Source: Opeltia flavorubescens
Lineage: Eukaryota; Ascomycota; Lecanoromycetes; Teloschistales; Teloschistaceae
Reading direction: 5' to 3'
Assembly (NCBI GenBank): GCA_000442125.1
Contig: KE546981.1
Span: forward strand, 1 to 64,000
DNA: 64,000 nucleotides
Positions 53,254 through 64,000 of this stretch are shown here, piece by piece (positions within the stretch are counted from its first letter, which is position 1; the number at the start of each line of letters is the position of its first letter). Below the pieces are notes generated by a model. That model made no database searches and was not told the origin of the DNA. It saw only the letters and a program-made list of their open reading frames with translations. Made by a program: the position numbers and the translations under genes.

Positions 53254-55821
53254 ATGAGCCACGATGGAGCTGCTACAAAATCAACAACCAAATATGTAGC
53301 GTTTTCCTTTCTGTTCTTCTTGTGTTTCATATCCCCTGTAACACCCTTTATTATTCGATATACGTCCACAGAAAGCGCAGTCAATAGACCAAGAAAATTC
53401 GACAACTCTGTGATCACGCGGACACACTCTACGTCATTGTCAACGATACGAGGCATTCGAGATGGTACCAACTCAGCATCACCGGCCTCCTTCATATCGA
53501 GACGAGATGGAGGTTCACAACCTGCCAATATAATTACCACTATACCTCTCTGGGATCAGTGCAGTCATGCACCTAACGAAGTCTGCGCTGATGGCAGCGA
53601 GTGCATATGTAAAGATCAATGGTTCTCTCAATGTCGGCTTGAAATCAATGGATCGTGGACTCCAGAAGATGAAATCGGCTGGGCTTGTACAGGAATAACG
53701 ACGAGTGGTAGCAGTGCAACGGTCTCTGCAATAGATCACGCTGGATCAATAAACTCTTCACAAAATATTGAACAACCTCCGAAATCGACCTTGATTTCAC
53801 CAATTCCATCAAATATTACTAACACTAATTCACCATCAGCTCCACCGAACAACATTGCAGCCTCTAGGACGACCACGTCAATCCCTACAACTTCAAGTAC
53901 CTCGCTCAAGGCATTCACTCATGCGAGCTCGACCTCTGTGATTTCAAACACTTCGTCAATAGACACAATCAAGATTCTACCATCCCTCAATCTCAACAAC
54001 ACGATTCCAGCCAAAACTGCAACATCTCTTTCAACTTCAAACCCTCCCCTCGAAGCAACTGCGTTTGCAAATCCATTCGTTATCTCAATCTTATCAGAAG
54101 CTTCGAATACCGCTTTACCATTTGCGCCTGGATCCCACTCATCCAGTAGTGCGATAGAGGATGTCAATGACTTCGCAAAGCCTTCGACCAGCTCGAGGCT
54201 GCCTAATCTTGCTTGTCCATCGGGCACTCCCACTGGAGATCCGTCATCCAATGCGGAATCAAAATCCCCTGCCGATCTCGTCTGCGATCCCCAAGCTCCG
54301 GTTATCCCCGTAAATCTCTCTTCAACCGCGAATTCCTCGTCTACAATTCCCGATCCAAAGAATGCTACGGGCAATGACCCTGATAAAGTTGGTATCTATG
54401 TAGGAGCCAATGCAACCTCAGATCAGCAAGCCCATTGTCTCAACTTCGCAGCCCACCAATACCAGGTATGCTGGGAGGTACTCAATGTAACCGGCTACCT
54501 ACAAGACTGGGTATCCTTCAACCAGCAAAAATGCTCAGACGAAGACATGGGCTTTGCAGACTGTTTCCTCTACCTCGAAGTCGGCGCAGGGGCAAACTGC
54601 ACCTCCTTCACCGGCCGAAGCCAATGTCCCAGTCCCGATCCCCGCACATTCGTAAACCGCAAGCAAGGCCCCCAGATATACTACGTCTCGTTCAACATCT
54701 GGAATATCCAGAATTGGTTTTTCACGTACTACCTCGCCATCAGCGGAGCCAATGGCCTCACACTCGACAACGTAAACACAATCACCCGCACTCTGAACTT
54801 ACCCACACCGAAAACATTCAAACTCTTTGACCTGCTAGCCGGACTAGCGTTCGTATTCGGCCTGATAAGCCCCAGCGGCTACGCAGCCGTAATTCCCCGC
54901 CTAGGTGAAAAGACCGGCGGTTTCGGCGCCCAAGCCCCAGGCGAATATATTCTCCGCGCAGTGCAGGGTTCCCCCACCCTATCAAAAAACCTGCTCGAAA
55001 CGGGAAATCTCCAGGACTCAGATATCCAAGTGGCAGAGCTAGGCACACAGCTGGCACGCGTAGTATCGCAGCTAGAGAACAACGTGCAAAACGCCCTCGT
55101 CCTAGTAATGAGCAACTCGTCCCTATTCCTTAGTTTCGTTTCCGACGGCTTCTTCTCCACGCAGATTGAAAATCTGAATACATTGGCGCAAAACGTAACG
55201 TTGTCTTTAAACACATTCATAGTCTCCCAAGCTTTACAAAACGACAAAGTAATAATCACCCGCGCCCTAGACACAGACGTCAACGCCCTCCAACTCAACG
55301 GAAGCGCGCACGGATACGACACCGGCTGCGGCAACGGATACAACGAATGGAATATATGTGGAAACTGGTGGTACGACTCCACCCACGGCATCTCCTATGG
55401 GCTCGAATCACAACAGAACATGGTGAACAACTACACCGACCCCCTACTCTCACTCTTCAACCTCGGAATAACCACACCAGAACTGCTCTTCCTAAACAGC
55501 CAAATCTGCGCCGACGCAGCGGGGTCGACGCAGGGGAACGCGCCAGGGACGACGCTAACAATGAATGGTGGTGTGTGGAACACGGAGTGCATATCAAATT
55601 TGAAGATATGTACTTGGGATACCGTGAATATGGGCGTGGAATACGAGTTCACCGATTGCCCAAAAGAAGATGCATTTGCGAACGCAGGATGTGGCGCATC
55701 GATGGAGTTAGTTCAGGTAGTGGTACCGACGACGTACCTTGGGCCATATCTGACAAACCCTTCATATGAGGGCGTGGTGTGTAATAGCTGGTCGAGCGGC
55801 ATGGGTAGTCCGAACGGCTGA
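53254..55821 (+). CDS. Large surface protein: Ser/Thr-rich N-terminal half, conserved C-terminal domain
   Basis: A single exon of 855 residues from the ATG at 53254. A hydrophobic segment near the start (YVAFSFLFFLCFISPVTPFII) is a signal anchor. A Cys cluster follows (WDQCSHAPNEVCADGSECIC, QWFSQCRLE), then about 250 Ser/Thr/Asn-rich residues that look mucin-like. The second half is ordered: CLNFAAHQYQVCWEVLNVTG, WNIQNWFFTYYLAISGANG, a hydrophobic stretch FDLLAGLAFVFGLISPSGYA, QNALVLVMSNSSLFLSFVSD and a Cys-rich end with GNGYNEWNICGNWWYD, TECISNLKICTWD and CGASMELVQV. This C-terminal architecture recurs in large fungal secreted proteins of unknown function. It is probably wall-associated. Confidence 0.85.
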   Translation: MSHDGAATKSTTKYVAFSFLFFLCFISPVTPFIIRYTSTESAVNRPRKFDNSVITRTHSTSLSTIRGIRDGTNSASPASFISRRDGGSQPANIITTIPLWDQCSHAPNEVCADGSECICKDQWFSQCRLEINGSWTPEDEIGWACTGITTSGSSATVSAIDHAGSINSSQNIEQPPKSTLISPIPSNITNTNSPSAPPNNIAASRTTTSIPTTSSTSLKAFTHASSTSVISNTSSIDTIKILPSLNLNNTIPAKTATSLSTSNPPLEATAFANPFVISILSEASNTALPFAPGSHSSSSAIEDVNDFAKPSTSSRLPNLACPSGTPTGDPSSNAESKSPADLVCDPQAPVIPVNLSSTANSSSTIPDPKNATGNDPDKVGIYVGANATSDQQAHCLNFAAHQYQVCWEVLNVTGYLQDWVSFNQQKCSDEDMGFADCFLYLEVGAGANCTSFTGRSQCPSPDPRTFVNRKQGPQIYYVSFNIWNIQNWFFTYYLAISGANGLTLDNVNTITRTLNLPTPKTFKLFDLLAGLAFVFGLISPSGYAAVIPRLGEKTGGFGAQAPGEYILRAVQGSPTLSKNLLETGNLQDSDIQVAELGTQLARVVSQLENNVQNALVLVMSNSSLFLSFVSDGFFSTQIENLNTLAQNVTLSLNTFIVSQALQNDKVIITRALDTDVNALQLNGSAHGYDTGCGNGYNEWNICGNWWYDSTHGISYGLESQQNMVNNYTDPLLSLFNLGITTPELLFLNSQICADAAGSTQGNAPGTTLTMNGGVWNTECISNLKICTWDTVNMGVEYEFTDCPKEDAFANAGCGASMELVQVVVPTTYLGPYLTNPSYEGVVCNSWSSGMGSPNG

Positions 55822-57382
55822 AAAAACTACAGGGTACCACGTCTTCCTCAATCCCATCGATGAACCAAAGAAAAATCTACCCTCAACATGATGAGATCCA
55901 AGCTCGTCGCAGGCTAAAATGTGACCTTCTGTTTATTTTTCTGGTTGCCTCCATGATCCACAAGCCCTTTCCCGCACGAGCGCAATCCTTAATAATAGCT
56001 CTAGCCAATCAAATTTCTCCACGGCTTAAGAAGTCATTTATAAGAACTTTCTGGGCAGCCATGAAGGATTATAACACGACAGCTAAAAGGAGGGTCACAT
56101 TTCCAACCACGGATAGCTAAGGACATCCTTCCGCACGGCGAGGACACAGCGAATGAGTGATATACAGACAGACAGAAGTGAAATTCCCTCGCGTGTGGAA
56201 GACCATTTCATGTAGACTTGACCGGAGAACCAAGGAATACAAGGACAATGAATATACGAGTGGGGTGAACGGAAAGAAAACCTCAATCTCACCCTCAATT
56301 CCAGCCCTTGTTGAGGTATCCTCCTATCTGATGTGAATCCAAAGGATAGTGGTCCGACATGCATGACACCACTTTGTGATATGTCGAGTGCAAAGAGAAA
56401 CTTCTACCCAAAAAAATAAAGAAGAGAGGGAAAAACTCAATTGGCCTACAGGTTTAGTAATAGTGTCCCCCAGCCTCCAAACGTTCAAGAAGCCCATGAG
56501 AAGGATCCACCGTTCAAAAAGCTTTGACGAGAAAGATCCACTCACACCGCAGCTTCGGTCAAAAGTCATCACCGAGAGAGCAGCCTTGCTGGTGAAATTT
56601 CCAAAGAGAAAAACGATGAACGAGTATGTTACGTTTTGCGATCTTGTCGGGGCATGAAAGGACGGGTTCTCCGGAAATTTTGCTTGCGAAATGCAATATG
56701 TCCCACAAATACTGCGCTCCCAAATTCTTCTAAACGTAACTTCACAATCTTATCCATATTAATCTCCACAGTATGATGGCGACGTTGCAATCATCATCGG
56801 CGAATATATTCACCGGGTTGCCGATTGTGGAACCTTAATCAGCACGCTTCGTCAACATGTCAGCTGCGGCTGACAGGCAGGGATGAAGGGATCCACCCCA
56901 GCTTGTCACCTGCAGATAATTTTCCGATTCCGAGAAACAAGCAACGGTTTTGCAGGGAAGTTAACTCTGGTAGCCAATGATGGTCGGGGTATATCGCAAA
57001 TGCTGGGGTTGGCTACAGAATTTGGGAAAATTGGACCCTTTTCGTTTTCGTTCTGGGAATATACGCTCCGCGCTAATGGTGGTGACGCGGCGCGGAAAGT
57101 CAATGAAATTAAGTGAGAGTTCGGCGGGCCTGCTGATTTCTGACCACACCGATGGTTAGATGTCGTATCTCAGACTTTCTTGCGGGGGTGGAAATGCGAC
57201 CTCAAGCACCGTAACATTCACCCACGATTTTGGTTAGCATAGCCTCGCGGGCATAAAAGGGCTGTGTCCTCCTTCACGTACCTCTCTTGAAAATCCCAAC
57301 ATCTTTGTCTTCGAATCTTGATCACAATCAATCTCTTCGTCCACCGAGTCAATTGTCCTATTCAATTTAGAATCAGCTCAAG
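55822..57382. other. Intergenic, 1.6 kb; no supported gene
   Basis: Short frames (55,860-56,120 and 56,376-56,657 plus) are basic and featureless, and I do not support them. The right end holds the promoter of the small Cys-rich gene. Confidence 0.5.
57252..57259 (+). promoter_or_regulatory. TATA-like box of the small Cys-rich gene
   Basis: CATAAAAG lies about 124 bp upstream of the ATG at 57383, in a CT-rich leader. It suits a strongly regulated small secreted-protein gene. Confidence 0.4.
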
Positions 57383-57751
57383 ATGCAATTCACAAGCACT
57401 CTCCTCGTCCTCGCAGCCGCCTTTATGGCTAGCAGCAACGCGCTGAACATGTACGTCTCCCATTTCCAATCATTCAAGCCCATCATCCACAATGGATCAA
57501 CAGAACACATACTGACTCAACCCTCACAGTCCTCGCAAAGCTGCTCCCGAACCTGCAGGTTGTACCGGAGGATCATTCCGCGACACCAACGAAACCGTAG
57601 CTCTGGCAGAATGTAACGCTAATTGTCACGACGGCTGCTTTGACTTCCAAAGTGGAGATTACTGGTTTGCGATTTGCAGATGCGTAAGTGCACCACATGA
57701 TCACGATGTGTTGGAGGTCGTTATGCTGAGAGAATTTGCTTGCAGAACTAG
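57383..57751 (+). CDS. Small secreted Cys-rich protein (effector-like), 75 residues
   Basis: Three exons: 57383-57450, 57530-57683 and 57746-57751. The signal peptide QFTSTLLVLAAAFMASSNA is followed by a short propeptide-like stretch (LNIPRKAAPEPA) and a mature core with six Cys at residues 34, 51, 55, 59, 72 and 74. The pattern is C-x16-C-x3-C-x3-C-x12-C-x-C, compatible with three disulfides. The last exon encodes only Asn and the stop codon; its intron has GTAAGT and TTGCAG ends. If the last intron is retained, the frame continues briefly. Size, leader and Cys content fit apoplastic effectors or defensin-like antimicrobial peptides. I do not recognise a named family. Confidence 0.8.
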
Positions 57752-58836
57752 AGTAGGAGAGTGAAGCAAGTCGGAGATAACAGAGTCTGATGAAGAAGGA
57801 AAGACCAACGAGAGAAAGGGAAGATTATGTCTTAAATGGACAGGATGTGAGAGGATCATAATCCGGGAATGGGTATTGGAAAGAAAGGCTATACGGTCAT
57901 TAATAGCATTACAACGAGACATAAAGAATTGTCTATACCCAACAAAACTCTAAGCTGACATATTGGAATCTGTGGATGCCTAATGAAATCATCTTCAGAG
58001 TGCCAGCATGAAGGGACTACCTATGAAAGATCATCAAAGTCCCTTCGTTATCCTTTCCTTGAATCGTGAAAGCGCAGCTTCGGAGCCACCAAAAACAGCA
58101 CACGTTTTCGTCAAGGTGCTAGCCAAGGTATTTCCTATAAGTTTTATGGTTGTCTATGTTACCAAAGAGATCAGAAAGCAGACTCTAGATATGATCCTGG
58201 AGAATATGGTTCAACGAAATGCGCCAGTGGGACAGCTCGGATTAATTGTTATGAGTGTGAAATGCTTTTCGAAGCCGCCGCCAGTCAGCCAGGCGATGTC
58301 TCGTGGCTTCCATTTTTTCAACCGAGAGGCAGCTTCATCCTCTCACTCAAACTAATAACCTTCCTCTTGAAAGCACTCGTGTAAAGCACTCTATTTCAAG
58401 ACCAAGATTGAATGGGTAGGAGCCCAATGTTGCAGCTACACAAAATGACCAGTTAATCAGTCAATTAGAACGACTCAGGTGTTTCGGAAACTCGTCTTTT
58501 AGACTGCTCAGGCTCAATAACCCTGGTCAAGGAGTGTCAATCCAAGGAAAATCTCTCTCATGCTTGTGTGGAGATTTCGATATAGTGGAGTGTCGGGGAT
58601 GAGGTGAATACGTGGTGAATGGTAACCACGCTTGTGATGGATGAGTCCCTCACTTTTGTTGATTGCTCTTTCCAACATTGATCTTTAACAGCACTTTATT
58701 TACGTTTCATCATGTGTCGCATCGTCCCTCTGTGTCGCATTGCTCTACATCTCTGACTCACAACGGTAGCCATTGAGACTTGCTCAGAGCTCAACATCAA
58801 CTCAATGTCGATATAATACCACTTGCTGACCAAATC
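57752..58836. other. Intergenic, 1.1 kb; possible decayed Cys-rich fragment
   Basis: A plus-strand frame at 58,008-58,355 is unrecognised. In another frame near 58,200-58,270 the reading KCASGTARINCYECEM is Cys-rich, but no leader or consistent exon structure can be built around it. Confidence 0.4.
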
Positions 58837-59775
58837 ATGCATCGCTTTCGCTGGTCTAATCTTGCTCTTTTCGCTCTCTCTATCATATCTTCGACGCTAC
58901 CACAACCTACCGCAGCAATGCCATACCATCTCCCCGACCGACTACAGCAGACCAAAAACATCCTCCTCCGAAACCAAGAAACCTCGCCCTCAGACACCCG
59001 GAACAGAATCCGGCGGAGCGCAAACAACCCACCCCCCTTCATCCCCCCACTACCAGCATCATCGCGCCACCTAATCCCCCAAGTCCCACCTCCTCACCCC
59101 CTCTCCCCTACAAAATCCACTCCGCGAACATCCCCCTGGCTCACCATCCCACTATACATCCTCCTCGCCATCGCCCTCACAGCCCTCATCTACCTCGCCT
59201 ACACCCGCATTCAAAGCGCAAAATTCGGTCTCCTCCGCCATCCCTCCCGTCGAGGGAAGAAAACCACCTCACCCAGCACACTACCCAGCCACCACCCACC
59301 CAATAGCCTAGAACTCGGCGCGCAGAGTCGAAGCTTCAACCTCAACAAGCGGCGGAAACCGCCCCCACCGTCGCTGGACCTGGAGGCGTTGAAGCCTCGC
59401 AAAGGGATAAAGAGAGGGTGGTGGGATGCGTTGCCGTCGATCGTGCCTGGGAGGGGGAATGCGTTCACGCCCTCATATTCCGGCAAGAAGGACGAAGAAA
59501 ATTTAGAAAGGACCGGAGCGAACAGTATTGGAAGTGATGCCAGCGCATGGAGTAGCAGCAGCGTCTATTCCGCTGGCGCTGGGGCGAGATTGATTGCGGA
59601 GATGGTGCCGGAGAGGTTGAGTTCGGCTGTGAAAGGTTATGCTGTATGGAGTTCGGGGGAGAGTCTGGCAAGTAGGATATTGGGGAATGGGGAGGAAGGG
59701 GATGTATTACCTGTTAGGGAGAATGAGGAGATGGGGAGTTGGAGAGATATGTTGGGGATGGAGGCTTGGGGATGA
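58837..59775 (+). CDS. Single-pass membrane protein, Pro-rich ectodomain
   Basis: A single exon of 312 residues from the ATG at 58837, the first Met followed by a signal peptide (SNLALFALSIISSTLPQPTAA). A basic and Pro-rich segment follows, then a membrane helix (WLTIPLYILLAIALTALIYLAY) around residues 105-126. The cytosolic tail is basic, then Gly/Ser-rich, with GWWDALPSIVPGRGNAFTP and SWRDMLGMEAWG as its ordered short motifs. This layout is common among small fungal plasma-membrane proteins of unknown function. No domain recognised. Confidence 0.75.
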   Translation: MHRFRWSNLALFALSIISSTLPQPTAAMPYHLPDRLQQTKNILLRNQETSPSDTRNRIRRSANNPPPFIPPLPASSRHLIPQVPPPHPLSPTKSTPRTSPWLTIPLYILLAIALTALIYLAYTRIQSAKFGLLRHPSRRGKKTTSPSTLPSHHPPNSLELGAQSRSFNLNKRRKPPPPSLDLEALKPRKGIKRGWWDALPSIVPGRGNAFTPSYSGKKDEENLERTGANSIGSDASAWSSSSVYSAGAGARLIAEMVPERLSSAVKGYAVWSSGESLASRILGNGEEGDVLPVRENEEMGSWRDMLGMEAWG

Positions 59776-60474
59776 AGGTTGATGGGTGAGGGATGTGGAT
59801 GGAGTTGGTGCTATAGATGGAAAAGCATGAATAGATAGGTGCATGCGTGGATCGTTGTAAAGTTAGAGCGAGTCAGGAGAGTGTAATGCAATAGATTACA
59901 GAAGTGAGGACCAATATTACAAGTAGACCAGGACGCTAGATGGATTGGAACTTCTGTCAAAGACCACGCGTATGATCCATCAGACATGATACCAAGCCCT
60001 GGATAACTCATGAATGGAAGTTGGATAATGATACAGATACCAGGGAAGCTTTATGATGTCAAAATATATAAGCTGGCAACAACCGCAAAGGACAAAGAAG
60101 ACCGCATTGACTTGATGGGCTGAACCCAAGACCCCAGAAAGCAAAAGTGTAGAAATTTCAACATGGTTTAGCTCATGTAGACAGGAGTTTTCCTCGAAGT
60201 CGCGATATCCACTTCGGCAAGTACGATATCCAAACTTAGACATGTCTTTGCGGCAGTAAAACCGATCGTGACTATCTTAGATGCAAGGAATGATCTTTCA
60301 AGACCTTGAATGTTGACTGGTTCAAAACTGTTGAGTGAATGAAAACAGACGTTGAAAAAGCAGATGACGTAGTTCCATACCTTCAAAATTCTATGGTGAC
60401 TTATGCTTTGCATCCTCGTAAACTGTGACTTTTCATTCTGCTCGCCCTCCTCTCTACAGAATCTCTTAACCGCA
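59776..60474. other. Intergenic; no supported gene
   Basis: Short minus-strand frames lack recognisable content. The right end is the promoter of the large acidic-linker protein. Confidence 0.5.
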
Positions 60475-62820
60475 ATGGGTCGATCACATCAAATATTCAT
60501 CATTGTCAAAGTCAACGGCCGTTATCGCCAGCTATGCGCAGTTCAGCATCAATGGCTCTATGGCGAGGATACTTTAGAACGTTGCGCGGATTTAATCAAG
60601 ATCTTTGAGTGCGCTACTAATCGCTTGCCAATTCAGCAAGAGCTCATTGCGGCTGCCAATAAAGGCGATGGTTTCTGGCTTGCTGCTACACCAGTAAAGA
60701 TGGAGAATGGAGTCGAAGAGGATGAAGATGTTGAGGATGGGAGTGAGGAGGATGGAGATGAAGAAGATGGCAACGAGGACGAGAGTAGTGACGAATATAG
60801 CGGCGACGAAGATGGCAACGAAGAGAATGAGAGTCAGGATACTAATGAAGAGGATGAGTACCATAACGTTCCTTTCCCATTCATCACAACATGTTTGCAA
60901 GTCGGTGCTACTTTCAGGCCTGATGGCGAAGCTCATGCAATGAATGCGCATCCAACCTACGATCCTTTCTATCGGTGGTGGAACGACGAAGGTACGTCGG
61001 TACGCCGATTCAAGGTTTAGTCACTGAATCAGACAGGTATCACGGTCATTGACATCACTGACCTCGACAACGTCCGTTACTGTTTCGTTGAGTGGGAGAA
61101 CCGCAGGCGACGGGTCAAACGCATGACACCCCTCTGCGCTCGCACTTGGTGGGAGGCATACGCCGACACGAACAGATCTTGGAACAAGAACCTTTTGCTC
61201 GCAAAATTCGATGGGAGAGATCTTGTGACCGTTGGTGCTCTCAGAGAAACCTGGCCCAGTAGAAGATGGCGGAAACCTGGCCCCGTCGTTGGGGAGGCTG
61301 TCGATACAGTGATCGCGGTATCGAAGGAGCAACCGATAAATCACCCTTCAAGCAACATAAAGAGCCTCCGGAGCCTTTCGATGGATGCGTTGCTGGATCT
61401 GATTTTGTACTCAGGGCATGACTACTCAAATATCATTGCTCAAGCGGAAATGCTGTCCGACTTTGCTGCTAAGCTACGATGCCGACTTCTTGACAACGCG
61501 CCGAAATTGCAGCCTACCCCTTTCATCATGGATATTGTGTACAAAGCTTTGAAGGAAGAGACTGAGGTCGATCTTAGCGTATTCGAAAGATTCTGCGATA
61601 CAGGTCTTGGNATTTTGGTGTCCAAACTGCGCGGAGGCAAGATGAAGGTCTTGAATCTCTCAAACATGTCTGAGCTCACTGAATTGGGTTTGGAAAGGAT
61701 ATTGGACATACACAAGACCTCAAAACAATCCAAGGGAGCAGCACCCGTCACAGGTAGTCGACCTGCGAAGGATCTGAGCACTATAATCCTTTTGGAGACT
61801 CCGCAAATCTCGGTGGAGTTCTTACTGAAACACATGGGGCATTGTGAGATCTACCATTCTGCTCTTTTCCGTCGCGCATTCCAAGATCAAGGCAGGGAGG
61901 AGTGGTACACAAGGAAAAAGCCTTTGCGGGCTTTACAATTCAGTGGCCCGAACACTATCTCGCAGCTTATCTGGGTCGGCATTAAGAGCGAACAGAGTCG
62001 CGATATCAAATTTCGACACGAGAACGGGAAATTTGACTGGACCAGCCTGGAGTATTCTCCCAATGCGTATGACCGCATAAGATTCGATTTCCTCAGAAGG
62101 ACCCTAGACCGAGACATAGGCCTCACGTATAAGAATTTCTTGCTGGACGTACCTTTGCCGGCTGCCAAGACAATTCATAGCTTGGGGAGACTCACGTACT
62201 TTCTTTCACTGAACAGCCGTCTTTCAGACTGGCCGCAGGTTGCAGCTCGATGTTTCGCGACAACGTCAAACCTGGATGACGACGGATATAGTGTTGGCCC
62301 ATTGAGCACAACACTGTACCAAGATGAGATCCCTAACAAGGTGGAGAGGGTAGAGAGTGGTAAAGACAAAGCTCTTATCGCAGACCAATGGGCTATCATA
62401 CTGGTCCATGAGGCCTATGACACCTACAACCAGGAGTCACTTGACAACGGAGATTTCGAGACAGCAGAAGTTGCAACGGAGCAGGATAGGATACACTTAG
62501 TGGAGGAGGAAGAGCCCAAATTCAAACCACTCAAGCGTTTGAGGTACGCCTTCGTCAAAGCGCTTGCAGAGTCAGAGTCAGCCCCCTCAAATCAGCACAT
62601 ACTGGTTACCGACGTATCGGGTTACATTGACGATGTAACGAGCGGTGAGGATAAGCAAGAAATGAAGCGCCTGCACAAGTGGTCCAGACACCTGTATCAT
62701 TGGGCTGGTTACTACTCCGACGAGGACATGGACCAGATTCTCCGCAAAATCTACAAGAGTAGGCCACTCATAGTCCACCAACGCCTCAAGCGAGGTCAGT
62801 GGAAGCGTCTGAAGAGATGA
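60475..62820 (+). CDS. Large conserved fungal protein of unknown function with acidic linker
   Basis: Two exons, 60475-60991 and 61037-62820 (766 residues), intron 45 bp with GTACGT and GACAG ends. The N-terminal part begins GRSHQIFIIVKVNGRYRQLC, then HQWLYGEDTLERCADLIKIF. About 60 residues of Glu/Asp repeats follow, encoded by a GAGGATGR-like microsatellite at 60,716-60,870. The splice junction falls inside WWNDEGITVIDITDLD, and FVEWENRRRR follows. The second exon holds LSMDALLDLILYSG, a leucine-rich-like stretch (MKVLNLSNMSELTELGLERI) and a C-terminal basic region (LKRLRYAFVKALAES, HQRLKRGQWKRLKR). It resembles an uncharacterised fungal family with the N-terminal HQWLYG motif. One undetermined base at 61611. 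Confidence 0.82.
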
Positions 62821-64000
62821 CGAAGCCTAAGGATGACTCCTTTGGATCACGGTGATGGAACGCCAATTGCAGCACTTTGTAATAGTACTTCTCTATCAGC
62901 GGATGCGGTAGGACTTAGCATAGAGATGAAATTGAGCAGGCAATTGATCATGGATCGAAGAAGCTTTCAGATAGATCTTCTTCGTCTTCTAGAAAATCTA
63001 CTTTCGGCGTTCGTCGATGTGGCCTTCAGCATCTTTNAAGGTTCCCGGAATAAAGCAGCGTGTTGCTCAAATAGGAAGGTGGATGGTGAATAGAAAGATA
63101 AACAAGCTTCTGTTAGTGGCGGATAACGAGCGTCGATCATTCAGGGGCAAGTGATAAATTTAGCACACCCACCCACCCCTCCTTTTACACATTGACCACC
63201 TCGGCATCGATTTAAGGGGCTGTGGTCGGAGACCAACCACATTAATCATTGCATATCCGTGCTCCCGATCCCGCCTCCGCGACCACCTTACCAATATGGC
63301 AATCCATCATGAACACTCACCTTTTTTTGACGAATGGAATTATGACGTGCTCAGGATGCCGCGGTATTCAGCTCAAGCAGTGACTGGAGGATGGGTGATG
63401 AAGTCGATTGAGAGAGGTGACGACTAGATTCTGCGCGATGCCATTGGTAAGCGTTTCGCGTTGATGTGCGCCCCTGAACAGGTGTCCAACCAATCACCGT
63501 GGTGTATCTCAACAGTCCCCTGAAGCTCTTTTGCTGGTACATAAAACAAGCCTCAGCAGGAATCGATACCCAAATTGCATTGGGCAAACGGTCAGGGACC
63601 CGTTGACGACAGAACAAGCTTTCTACCAAGGCATACTCTGCTGTGCAGCGTTGGTCCCTCCGCTCCGGCTAATGCAAGATACCGACCTTCCCTATGAGGC
63701 ATCTGATCTTTGCTCGCCCACGGCCACCATCTTCTCATTGGCACACACGCCGCTGGCGTCATGTGCAGCCCAACCCCGGCGCCCGTCATGGTGCATCTGT
63801 CAGGAACCAAACACCGTGCATATGAGCCTCACCCTAGAAGATCGGCATACCCGTTCCCGGCCCTCATTTCCCATCTCAGTCAATCATCGTCGACCACTGG
63901 AGGTCGCCCACAGGCCGAGGAATGTCTTGGGTTGTGAGCACCTGCTCAAGCAGGCATGTCCGACTCCTTTGTCTCGTCTTTCCCTAGGGAGACTCCGAGC
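62821..64000. other. Window end, 1.2 kb; no supported gene
   Basis: One undetermined base at 63037. Short frames on both strands are unrecognised. A gene starting beyond the window may have its promoter here. Confidence 0.45.

Noticed and set aside
53157-53540. 127-codon minus-strand frame
   Set aside because: Mostly antisense to the N terminus of the large surface protein and without recognisable content.
58008-58355. 115-codon plus-strand frame and nearby Cys-rich reading in another frame
   Set aside because: No leader, no family, and no consistent exon model.

Overview
The window is one chromosome end of a filamentous ascomycete (Pezizomycotina). It opens with an exact CTAACC array, the TTAGGG telomere read toward the chromosome interior. 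Next come a 28-bp minisatellite and about 5 kb of extremely AT-rich DNA in which CpA and TpG are almost gone while CpG survives, the mark of repeat-induced point mutation (RIP). The genes have short 41-150 bp introns with fungal splice and branch signals, and belong to families typical of moulds: HET, UstYa, DUF3176, MCT-type and DAL5-type MFS, and many short secreted proteins. I cannot name the species. All gene models below are my own splicing from the sequence; unless stated otherwise, the joined exons give a length divisible by three and no internal stop.

Layout. 1-5,050: telomere, minisatellite and RIP-degraded DNA. 5-12.6 kb: one multipass membrane protein with an apparent frameshift, then a gene-poor stretch with a thioesterase remnant. 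12.7-24 kb: MCT-type transporter, secreted Thr-rich protein, a UstYa-type oxidase, a repeat peptide precursor, a Rim2-like mitochondrial carrier and an FMN hydroxyacid oxidoreductase. 24.3-33.3 kb: secreted proteins, including a head-to-head pair of paralogues, and a Tse2-like ADP-ribosyltransferase-fold protein. 33.6-42 kb: a HET-domain protein, a conserved unknown, a broken DAL5-type transporter and, divergent from it, an intact TauD-type dioxygenase. 43-49.4 kb: a DUF3176 membrane protein and three tandem F-box-like paralogues. 49.5-63 kb: more secreted or membrane proteins and a large acidic protein of unknown function.

The most interesting object is the pair at 17.2-19.7 kb. A 113-residue precursor has a signal peptide, three 27-residue repeats, an invariant Tyr-Tyr-Lys-Arg in each repeat and Kex2-type dibasic sites. 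It is divergently placed against a UstYa-family protein carrying both HxxHC motifs. This is the minimal signature of a fungal dikaritin-type RiPP pathway (ustiloxin, phomopsin, asperipin, epichloecyclin class), with a core sequence I do not recognise. The nearby MFS exporter and FMN enzyme could belong to the same cluster, but only position supports that.

A second likely functional pair is the TauD dioxygenase and the DAL5-type permease, which suggests sulfonate use. The permease is broken by an in-frame stop and a C12 homopolymer frameshift.
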